Below, one piece after another: positions 26,701-38,700 of a stretch of 64,000 nt of DNA. Made by a program: the position numbers and the translations under genes. Position 1 is the stretch's first letter. The number at the start of each line of letters is the position of its first letter. Below the pieces are notes generated by a model. It was not told where the DNA came from. It did no database searches and saw only the letters and a program-made list of their open reading frames with translations. Origin of the DNA: Scolanthus callimorphus (Eukaryota; Cnidaria; Anthozoa; Actiniaria; Edwardsiidae); NCBI GenBank assembly GCA_033964015.1, contig CM066921.1, forward strand, positions 25,029,355-25,093,354, given 5' to 3'.

Positions 26701-29700
26701 ATTAACTTTTCAGCAACTTTGTTTTCACTGAAATTTTTAGAATGTAGAGCTGAATAAATACGGGCCTACCAAATACCCAACCAAGATGAACCTATCCGCA
26801 GAAGAACTGTCACAAGGGAACGTCTCAGTTTGTCAAGGATACAGGGATAGTTTAAGCATCGCCGATCACCCGCTATCAGCACCGTTACAAATAAGCGCAT
26901 GCGCTATAAGCACCATACTAAGTGTAGTACTGATTAGCAGTAACTTCGTCATCTTCGTTGCGTTCGGCAAAGACAGCCGCCTTCGCTCGCCTTCAAACAT
27001 TTTCATCGTCAGCTTAGCATTTGCAGACTTCACTACTGGACTTTTGATCCAGCCTCTAATATTTACCAACGAATATTTTGAACTGAAACTCTCTGTGAAA
27101 ATATGCCTCACGGAACTGTATATGATCTACGGGTTGTCCTGGTCTATTGGTAGCACACTAATTAACATAGCCCTAGTCAGTATTGATCGCTATATAGCGG
27201 TATTCTACAGCTTGCGATATTACGCTATCATCACAAAAAAAGCCGCAATCACCAGTACGGTTACTAGCTATATCATATATACAAGCCTACTAGGGTTACC
27301 ACTCGCAGGGGTTCTTCCCTTTGAGTTCGTAGCTTTCGTGGTGCTCTCAGTGGCTGTACCATGCTTGACCCTTATAGCTTTTGTTAACATCAATTTGCTG
27401 CTTCAAGCCCGTCGTCAACGGGTTCAAATTTCATCTCAGAACCGCATCGGCCACAACATCTCAGTTCTTCACAACCAGAAGCGTTCCAGCGCACTAGGAT
27501 ACATTTCACTTCTTGTCATTCTCTGCTACATCCCCGAATGTCTCTGTGTCGGCTTAGAGGAGAATGATATAGGAGACGTGGTCTTAATAGAGCTAATGTT
27601 TGGCTTGGTACACTGCTTGATGTTATTTAATGGATGCGTTAACCCTTTTATTTACTGCTGGAAGGACAGACGAATGAAATATGTGGTGGCAAAGTTGTTA
27701 GGCTTTAAACGGTTAGCCGAAAGACTAGGAGTGAGGGTTGGGGGGCGGTACATTGGTAACAAGTAAATGTTAATGTAGAGGCCTCCAATCTCGTTACCAG
27801 CATAGCTTACAGTTACTATTCTTCAGGGTTCGTACGCTCCGCAATTGCACATAATCCAGGAGTTTTACTGCGATTTTGATAATTCTGCGAACTCTCGCTA
27901 ACGATTTCCAACCGTCAAACCGCCTCCTGGTTTCCGCCAATCAAACTCCCGAGTCTTTTCGACGTTACTCTTTGTGCTTTTTGATTGGCCAGCAGGTAAC
28001 CGTTGCTGGCGTGACAGGAAGCCATTTTAGCACTGCTTAGGCGCTGGCCAATCAAAAAGCACAAAGAGTAACGACGAAAAGACTCGGGAGTTTGATTGAC
28101 GGAAGCCAGAAGGCGGTTTTACGGTTGGAAATCGATAGCGTGAGTTCGCAGAATTATGAAAATCGCAGTAAGGAGCCGTTTTGGAATTTTTCCAGGGGTT
28201 TTCCAGGATAATTTTTAACCTTGTCAGTCCATTTTCAATAACGTTTCAAGCTTGAAAACAATTTTTTAGAATGATTACATTCTTGATTTTGTCAATGATG
28301 AAATTCGTTTCATTTTTCCAGGACTTTGTTCGAAATTCCAGGAGTTTCAAGGACTTTCCAGGAGTACAATAAAAACCCAGGACTTTCCAGGTTTTCCAGC
28401 AGCCGTACGAACCCTGTTTTTTTCCTAGAGGTGTAATGCTATGGAACTTGCTTCCCCAGGAAGTAGTATCGTCGGACCCCTTGTCGCATTCCAAGCAGGC
28501 CGCCTTGCCTGCTGTTGAGGTCTATTGCACGAGCCGCTAGGCGAGTGCAATTTAAGGAGGCTCATAGCAGTTGTTCATGTCCTCACCCCCTAAACTTCAA
28601 TGGTCTGTATCTCATGCGGACATGCACTGAACGAAAAGCCACTTTACAAGTAAACATGCTATGGATTGTTCTTTGTGTCGACATATGTTTTGCTTACATT
28701 GATGCTTCCATGGCAACGTATTGGCGACCCTCCAAAAATTGTAAGTTCAAAATTCACCCAGACAAGAGAAATTTCGGCGAAACCCGCTTTACGCCGAAAT
28801 GTAGACGCTAGGCTATAAGCATTACTTGGACAAAGTTTGAAGAAAAAGTAACATCGCGTTTTCGAAATATAACGCGGTATTTTTTTCTTCAAAACATTAG
28901 AATATTCAATTATCCTACTTTCTTGATTATCAAACTAAAAGCTCGTACTGATTTTATTTTACTTCCGCATAAAGACCGAGGCATTTTCTTTCGACACAGA
29001 AATTTTCAGACCATCTGCTTTTTCCGATCACGATTAATCTGAAAACTTTTGAAAGCCTTTTTTTTGCTCACGCCAAACCAACAACCAGTCCTGCGTTTTA
29101 ATTCCTAGTTTAAAATATCCGAGATAAATTTCTGTCTAAATCTCCCCAAAGAGAGTTCAATTGTTACATACCTTGTTGACGTATTTTTTAGAACTATAAT
29201 TCTTTTAAAAAGCCGGGCAAAAAAGAAATATTGATGCGGTGTTTCGCTTGACTTGAAAGCAAGCTTGAAACGTCATTAACGGGTATGATATGCCATGCGG
29301 TCAAAAAGGTTCCCAGCGGAGGAAGGGTGGTGGCATTTTGGAACTTATCGCCAACGATCATCTACATCTACTTTATTGACTAATAAAGCTTGCGCATAAC
29401 AGCATAAATCAATATATATGTATTAAAAATTATATAAGAATTTCAAATAAATAAATATTCTCAAAAATATATTCAATTCAATTTATTTGCCATTTCTTTT
29501 ACATTTGTACAGTTATACATGAAAAACGTCTAAATAGGCTAAGAAAAAGAAGATGGCGAGAGCGCCTCAAGAAACCACCAGGCTTGTGCGAGGAGAAGAC
29601 AATAGGAAAACAAATGCGAGACGAGACAGACGAACACAGATTACTAAAAGTATATCATTTAGGGGGATAGAAATTTAGTAAGTTCTTTCTCAAAACTAGA

Positions 29701-32700
29701 AACATTGTGAATAGAAACAATAGACCGAGGTAAAGAATTCCAGATATTTGGGCCTTGAAAAAGAATAGTGAATTTCTTAATGTTTGTGCGACATGCGTGG
29801 GAACGGTAATGGTCATGAGATCGGGTATTATAACTATGAATTTGACTACTAGTAATAAAACAGATTTGAAAAACTTAATGGTAGCAACGAATGGTGATAA
29901 AAAAAAACATGAATATAGCAATATGAACGTTTACGTTTAATACTATACTCCACAAAGGCATAACCATGACGTGAAGGTATAAAATAACAATCATATAACT
30001 AATAGAAAGAAATAAAAGAAATAAATAATATATGTGGTCAGTATAGGCTAGCTAGGAAACTGTCAATAGTGGGCTGAGTTATGGCGCCAACAGGCAGACC
30101 ATTCCATAGTTTTATTGCCTGTGGGAAAAAGCTTTCTTTAAAGACATTTGTTTTGCAGGTTATGGGTGCAATTTTTCTGGGTGATATTGTCTAGTTCTTG
30201 TATAATTTGGAGGGGTTACATATGATGGCATAGGAATCGCATCCAAGCGATTCCTAGGGATTCGAGGGAAAAGGCTAATCGTGCCTTTTTCCTCCTTTCT
30301 TTAAGCTTTGGCCATCCCAGTTCTTCCATTAGTCGGGTCATTGTTCCTGGTTCTCGGTCCCAGCATTGCTTGCAAAAGCGTGCTGCCTTTTTCTGCACCG
30401 TTTCTATGTTATCAATGAAGTAGCCCTGATGAGGTGACCAGACAGTACTGGCGTATTCAAGCTGAGGTCGGACAAGTGTCTTGTATGCCTGGATCTTGAC
30501 ACTTTTCGGACATTTGCGAAGATTTCTTTTAATGAACCCCAGTGATCTGTTGGCTTTTGCTGTGATGTTTTGGATGTGTTTGCTCCAGTTTAGGTCCTTG
30601 CTCATTTCGACGCCAAGATATGGGTGACTGTCAACAGATTCAATTTGTTTTCCACCCATTTTATAAGTGGAGATGATGGGATTTCTCTTTTTCGTGACAG
30701 TCAGGAGCTTACATTTGTCAACGTTGAATTCCATCTGCCACTTCTTCGACCACTCGAATAGCTTGTTGAGATCGTTCTGCAGCTGGATGGCATCATTTGG
30801 TGTTTCGATCATCAAGTAAAGAAGGCTGTCATCAGCAAATAATCTCAGCTTAGAGGAGATCCCATCACCTATGTCATTAATATAGATAAGGAACATGAGA
30901 GGTCCCAGCACAGTTCCCTGGGGCACACCAGAGCGGGTCTTGACAGGTGTAGATGAAGCTCCATCCAGGGTTACTTGTTGGTATCTTTTGGTTAGCCAAG
31001 TGCCTATCCACCCGTGGGTGTTGCCTCTCACTCCGAGGTGGTCCAGTTTTGCCAGGAGTCTTGTGTGTGGTACCTTGTCGAAGGCTTTAGAAAAGTCTAA
31101 TATCAACAAGTCAACTTGGGATTGATTGTCTAGTCCTCTAGCTATGTCATCGACTGTGATGATGAGTTGCGTTTCAAACGATCTCCCTTCTCTAAAGCCA
31201 TGTTGGAAATCCTTTAGAATGTGATGGCTATCTAGGTGAGTGCAGTAGATGTGATGATAAACTATGTGCTCCATGACTTTGCAGGTAACTGAGGTGAGAG
31301 CAATCGGTCTATAGTTTGCTGGGTCTTTCTTTGCTCCTTTCTTGTAGATCGGACAGATGTTTGCAGTTAACCAGTCATCAGGCAGCTCCTGCGCAGAGTG
31401 GGAATGGTTGAATATAATTACTAGGTACATTGCCACCTCATGTGCACACTCCTTTAAAACTCTGGAGGGTATCATATCAGGGCCATTGGCCTTTGAAGGA
31501 TTGACCTTAGCCAGCAGTTTTTCTATGCCATTCACACTAAACTGGAAGTTACTCATACAGGGCCAGCGAAGGAGTACAGATAAATCTGGAAAATTAGCAT
31601 TTTCATCTGTAAATACGCTCTCAAATTGTTTGCTGAGAGCCTCTGCCTTTTCCTTGCTACTACAGACTTCCAATCCTCTGTCTTGATCTTTCAGGGTTGC
31701 GATGCTTATATTTTCCTTTCTTAGTGATTTTATGTACTTCCAGAACTTTCTCCCAGCTCTGAATCTCTCTACATTGCTTTCTCCTTCATTCACATCCAAG
31801 AGGCCCATAACATACTCATTGTGCGCAACATTTAGTGCTTTTTTAACAGCCTGACGAGCTGCCTTGAAATTGGCTTTATGATCTTTTCTCCCACTTTTTC
31901 TTTGCAGGTTGTAGAGTCGTTGTTTCTTTTTTATCATCCTTTTCACATCAGGGGTCATCCAAGGGACATCTCTCCTGGGGCCCAGGGTCTTCTCTTGGAT
32001 GTTTTGCTTTACTGCCTGCATGAGGGTATCTTTAAATAGGGTCCATCGCTCTTGGACAGATATGCAAGATGTGCTCTTAAACTCCTCAAACCTAGATAGT
32101 AACTCTCTTTTTACACCATCCATATCCCCTCTCTTGAAAAGATAAACAGTCCTGGGTGGTTTCTTGACATGTTTAATCTTCATATTGACATCTGTAACAA
32201 TGCACACATGGTCACTCATCCCCGGGCACACCTGTGTGCTGCTGATAATATTGGGATTATTAACAAAAACTAGATGAAGTATATTGTTCTGTCGTGATGG
32301 TTTACGCTGTACTTGTTGTAAACCGTTTTGCACTGTCATGTCAATAACAGCTTGGTTAACTGCACGTCCATATTGGGGGTTGGGACTAACTGTTTTGGAT
32401 TCCCAGTTGACACTTGGTACATTAAAGTCACCAGTTATTATGGCATTGGGCATGGTCTCATTAACATGGTCTATCATAGTACTGAGCTCCTCTATGGGCT
32501 CATGAAATGTGTCAGTGTGTCTGTAAACAGATGAGATATACAATGGCCTAGTCCCTTGGGTCTCAATTTTAACCCAGACTGCATCAATACTTGACGGTTG
32601 GGTTTTCACCTCACATGCCAGGATCTTTTCATTTACCGCAATGAATACCCCGCGCTCTCCAATACAGAAGTCCTTCCGGAAAACCTGGCCAGCAAAAATA

Positions 32701-35700
32701 CCTGGGAAGATTTCAGAATTTTTAATTGAGGAGTCTAGCTTTGACTCCTGTCCACAAATGATGTCCGGTTTGTGGGTTTCAATTAAATCCAGGAGCTGGT
32801 TTTGTTTCTCTTGGACCGGAGGCTATTGCAGTTGACTGTTAGTATTCTAAGATTCGCCCCATGTAAGGTAATCCAAGCAGATCTTGTATTCCGGATTCCA
32901 ACCCTTGGATTTCGGATTCCAACCTATTGGATTCCGGATTCCATACCAATGGATTCCGGATTCCATAATTCTCAAAGAATCCGGATTCCAATATTTCTTT
33001 ATCTGAATAAATTCTTGGATTCCGGATTCTCAAGGCCTTTGGATTCTGGATTCCTGCTATATGGATTCCGGATTCCATTCTACGGATTCCGGATTCCAAA
33101 GCTAACAAAAAGTCGGATTTCGGATTCTGGATTACCTTACATGGGGCGATAAGATTTGAGATGGTGCTCTTGGTGGTATGTCTTGATCCTTGGTTGTGTC
33201 TAGGGGATGATACATATTTAGGGGACATCAATGGGCTGCACTCACTGGAGTTCAGTAAAGGTTCAAATAAATTTGTTAACCCAAGAGTGCTAATTGAGTC
33301 AAACAGTGAACTCGAGAAGCTGGGGAGCCCACAATTGCAGCATATCCATGTGCAAGAACTGTTAGCCAATGCTCCGTATACATGATTATTCATCGCTAGA
33401 CAGCGAGCATGATACCAAAGTTCGCAAGAGTCGCATTGTATTCCTTTTTGATTGCATTTAACAGGCTTCGAGCAGTCTCCACATGGGTACCTGTACTGAG
33501 GTCCCGGGTTAGACTCCACTAAACCATTAAGAAAGAGCAATGTGAGAAAGAGACGGGTCGATGTATTCCCTCTAGTTGTTAAACCCTCGGCAGAGCGCTT
33601 GACCGACGAATGGCTCAGAAGAAATGACACAATTCCGCTTCCAGTAGGTCTTTCGTTAGCAAAACGTGTGTCCATGTCATAGCTGCCATATTTATCTTGC
33701 AGTGTAGGTGGAAATGACGCGAGCTGGACCAAGAAACATGCTACAATTGCCGAGGAAAGGCACACGATGAAATTTGTGGCCGCCATATTGGCCTACCGCT
33801 GACCGTTCCAGTTAATTTGGAAAATATCTAATACTTTGAGTCGAGCAAAAAGAGGGGCTGAATGTGCGCGGTAATGTCTAAAATAGACTCTTAGAACCAT
33901 TGGCCATTCTCTGTTATATGTTTGATAAGCTCCTCCTTAAATTTAGTGCGGCCAGGCTCTATATTTACAACAGAACCCGGCAGGTATTCCAATGTTTAAT
34001 CCCCCATGAAAAAAAAATATTTGCATGTTGGTTGCAATTTGAATGGGGTATGGGTACCAGACAGAGTAAGCATATTATTCCAACTTAGGCATAACTAGGC
34101 TACAATAAAGCTTGGATCAACAATTGAAAAAATCTTTTTAGCCTTGGGGCATGCGCAAAAAAGGCGCGTGCAAGCTACTAGAATCACCGACAAACCATTC
34201 TCGTACCCAGAGCTCCCGGCTCGTCTCTCGCAGGGGAGGCTCTGGTGACATCCATTTGAGGACCATTGCTGATTGGCTGGTTTTGAACGTTGGTGCATGC
34301 GCAGAAAGATCTTCCCCTCAACGGCTCTGTATCAAATCTCGCGCATGCGTCAGTGGCTGTCACAAGAGCCTCCCCCGCGAGGAGACGAGCCGGGGAGCTC
34401 TGGGTAAGAGAATGCCGACAAACAAACATGATCACGCGCCATAAATATCTCACAGAATGCCACCAGGGAAACAAAAAACAAGCCCAATTATCAGGTTATC
34501 TTACCTTAGAAAGGCAGAACATGACCGAGTCAACATGCTTGGATATTTCAGACACAGATACCCCGAGATGTGCAGCTGCGTTGAATACCCGTGCACCATC
34601 CAAATGAACTTGTACACCAAACTCATTGGCAAGCTCTCTAACCTTAGCAACAAAGCAGAAAATAGAGTAAAGAATTTCCTCCATTTTTTCTTTAGTTCGT
34701 CTTTTCTGTTCCCTGTGTGTGGAGCAGAGGCTACTTTTTTTCTTGCACAGTGTTTTCTTCTGTTTTTCAACTACGCAAAAGTAGCCTCAAGTAGACACAA
34801 ATGTCAATTCTCTCAGCTTCGGAGAATCTGGTCGATCACGTTTGTGCGCGAGCAAGAAAGTATCAATTTGTTTGCTCTACAACTTACACAAAAAAAATCA
34901 CTTTTTGTGGCCTTTAGATAGCTCGTTTAATCAATTTTTAGGCGCTCAAGGAGGCTGCCTACAATTTTTTCTGTCCTCCACCATCAAACTTTGCTTGCCT
35001 GCTGTTCAAGTACAGAAACTTGGACCGGTCTGAGCTTTCACATGGTTACCCCGGAGGGCTTGATCTTTATTGTAACGTGTATTTTGTTGTGATCGGAGTT
35101 GCCATAGCAACATAATAGCCACGCCCTTATTTATTATTACACACTAGACACGTTACTCAATCTAAACTTTTAAAATGACACCCCTCGTACTAAAGTACAA
35201 TGACAAAAACCGGGTCAAGCAAACCGAAGGCAATGAAGTTTGGAATTTGTTCTCCGTGCCTTAAAATACTTCAATGAACTCAAGACTTTGGTCTTATCTT
35301 TGGTATATATTCAATAATAATTTACGGAAGTTGCAAAAGAATTGACATATGGGATTTTCGTCAGAGGAGAAAAACGTAAGATTTAGAATTCTGGCCAACA
35401 TTTCTCAACCTTTTGCAGTTTACTTGTCGATACTTGAACACATGCCAAACAAAATCGAAAGCATTCTAAGAAGGGAAATTTGGCTGACATATTGCATTGG
35501 GTTTGTAGATAATTTGGACGGGAAGGATCTTGTTATTACGCAAATATCAGCCATTCTTTTTACAGGAAATCTTTGCGGCATAATAATTTTGACATTTTGC
35601 AGCTTTAAAAATGTCCTCTCGAATAACATAAAATCGGCCCAATGAATTCTCTCCAAACTTGCTGGGATTATTGTCTGCTACTCAGGAATTAGTGCGAGGG

Positions 35701-38700
35701 GTGTCATTTTAAAAGTTTAGATTGAGTAACGCGTCTAGTGGCCCCTAATAATAAATAAGGGCGTGGCTATTATGTTGCTATGGCAACTCCGATCTCAACA
35801 AAACATACATTACAATAAAGTTCAAACCCTCCAGGGTAACAATGTGAAAGCTCAGACCGGTACAAGTTTGTGTACTTGAACAGCAGGCAAACAAAGTTTG
35901 GTGGTCAAGGGCAAAAAAAATTGTAGGCAGCCTCCTTAAACACAGCTCTGATACTCATTCTAAAGTTTAGCTTTGCAAAATCGCAGGGGATTGTTTTATT
36001 TTCTATCGAAATTTAAGCAAAATGTTGTGTGTCGAACATTGAACAAGAAATCACTTGTGAAAGCGCGTGCTGTTTTTGAAACAAAAACACTGACACCATT
36101 CTTGCAAAACCAGCCAAACCAGTCAAGTACGTCCACCATCCTGGACGAGTTTCTGACATTTATGTGCAGATGCCACTTCAAAACACAGAACAAGATAGAA
36201 CAAGGCGTTGCCTCTGCTAGCAGGGAATCTTTTCTGGTAATGTTTCTGATGTTTTCACCTCCCCCCACCCTGACTTCCATCCAACTTCCCCAACCATCAA
36301 GAGATAGATAAAAATCATTCAAATACTTAGTATTACTTCACTTACCTTTGCCATATAACTAAGTGGTAACACAGTGCCTCCAGTAGCATTATGTGTATTC
36401 TCCAGACAGATCACTTTGGTATGAGTATCATGACTGTCTACACCATCGCTATACTTGTGCCTCATGTCTTTTAGATCTAACGTTCCATCAGGATGGTTTG
36501 TAACATGTCGAGAGTAGATCCCTGCAATCTTATGAGTGTAAGGGAAAACATTTAGTTCAATGCCAGCAGATGTAGCATGCAAAAGCAGCCGCCACTAGCG
36601 CTCGCCGGAAAGGACATCCTTTCCGGCGATCGCAAGTGGCGGCTGCTTACGCAGGCTACAGCAGATGTGAAAACATTTTCACCAGATGGGACCCTGCATT
36701 GCCAGCCCATTGGCACAAAAAAAAAATTCCAGTTGCCGGATAGTTTGGTTGCCATATTAGAAATCTGGGCCCAGTTCCTGAGAGACTGGATAAAGTTATC
36801 CACAGATAAAAGTTCTCTATTTGTATAGGATTTGTTCTGGATTTATCAGTCACATAAGCATTTATCTACTGATAACTCTAAATCTGACAATTCTAGAAAC
36901 CAGCTCCTGGTCACCATCTTTTCCTCCGTATTTTCATTGAAATACCTAATTATTGAAGCAAGGTGAGCTCCCAACTTCTATCCAACATATTTTTGGGGGT
37001 TAAAAATTCTACCAGGTATTTTTTTATGGGTTGAAAAATCTGCAGGTATTTTGTTGGTGGTTTGAAACTTCTAACAGGCTAGTTGACCACCAGGAAACAT
37101 AATTGGACAATGGGGCATTGCCACCACATGTGATGACAGGCAAAGAAAAAAGATAATGCTGGCATAATAGCCCTTTTAGGCTAAAAAAGGTTGGGGTATT
37201 TTTTTGGGGTATCAAATTTTGAGAGCAGGTATTTTTTTGGTATAAAATTTATGGCTCAGGTATTTTTTTGGGTCCCCCTGTCATTTTTCAGGGGCGGAGC
37301 CAGTAATTTTGGTTGGGGGGGGGGGGGGGGGGGGGCAGATGGTGAAAACATGGGACAACAATTTTCAAATTTCCTCCAGCAAATACAGTAAATGTTTGGG
37401 AAAACTCCCAAGAAAGGGGGGAGAACCCCCTTGGGATCTCAGTTCATTTTCCCAGCTTGAATACCTGGAATCACTGCTCGTCATCATGTCCAGTCTCCTA
37501 ATAATGGCTGACCCCCCACAATCCTTTGTGTGATTTGCTACTCACCCCACAATCCATGGCGAGCCACTACAGTGACAGTCTTGGCAATGGATTATAAAAT
37601 AACACAAGGTCCATTTCCATAGTTACCTGTGCAGCTGAGCCTTGTTCCCACTTGGCAATATGTGATTTCTCACCAATAAGGATTTCATCACCACGATGAG
37701 GGCAGTGAGCCATTACTAGAAAGTAATAATAATCTTAATTATTTAAAAATAATAAAGATTATTTTGGAAAAATAATATAAAAAATATATAAAAATAATGT
37801 GGAAAAAAATTGACAGAGAAATTATTTTTTGTGTTTTTGGCATCTGAAATCCTTTGCTAAACACAAAAAATATGTCTATGATGAAACCAAAATGTAATTC
37901 TTATCGAACTAGAAAAAAATGATATTATTTTCAAAGTTCTGAACAAGAGGTAGGTATAGCTGTCGCAAATTAATGTAGATTTTTTTTCCAATTGTTAGCC
38001 TTGACGCCCCAATCTTAACTCTCCTGGGCTCTCTTTCAAGGCAAATATTAATACTAAATGTTATAAATACATTAATTTTGAAGGGAACTTACTTGAAATC
38101 AGATTTCCCATTGAACCAGAAGGTACAAACAGAGCAGCTTCTTTGCCAAACAACATGGCTGCTTTACTCTGAAGACCTGAAATACAAAAGATTTGGGAAA
38201 AGGAATTCAGATATTCTGTTGCCTGTGAAACCATCAAAATCATAATATGTTAAGAGCACATTTGCATACGATTACATGAAATCTTTACTTGCTTTGGGGT
38301 TCTTCACATTCTTGAACATAAGTTTAGAGTCCAGGGTCCAAGTGACAAAATTAAAATGGCCCCAGTCCCCTGCACAGGCATTCAAATGTCCGCACTGTAG
38401 GGCAAAATTCATAGTCAAATTCCCCAGATTGGTTCCGTGTTAGCAGAGGCCTCTTTCCTCTGCATTTTGCTGGCTGAGGTTCGTGAAATGCAGAGAAACT
38501 GTCAGCGAAATGCAAAGAAAAGAGGCCTCTGCTAGCAGGGAACCAGATTGGGGATAGCGGAGGTGCTCAAATGCCCCACCTTTGCCAGTCCCTCCCCCCT
38601 CAAGTGAACGAGGAGCGGGAGATTCACAATTCTCCCAGAAAATATTGAAATATTGGCAGGAGATACATGAGAGAAAAACTCTGAAATTCAAGCGGGAGAA

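Larger units (their letters stand above)
30000..33870 (-). mobile_element. Nearly full-length CR1-like non-LTR retrotransposon
   Basis: One long ORF runs from Met at 33786 through a signal-like N-terminus, a 2A-like motif, a PHD finger, an APE-type endonuclease and a reverse transcriptase to about 30216. It is interrupted by a 296 bp MITE (32854-33149) and by one frameshift at about 32800-32822. A degraded tail ('[10 protein letters not shown]' type) lies near 30110-30150. The element ends near an A/T-rich stretch around 30000-30030. It lies antisense-neutral, on the same strand as the host aldolase gene, in intron 5. End points are estimates. Confidence 0.85.

Noticed and set aside
30895..31686. 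Plus-strand frames across the retrotransposon
   Set aside because: Antisense shadows of the reverse transcriptase ORF.
32870..33120. Regular short repeats that resemble a CRISPR array
   Set aside because: Units are 7-15 bp without unique spacers, inside a MITE, in an animal genome.
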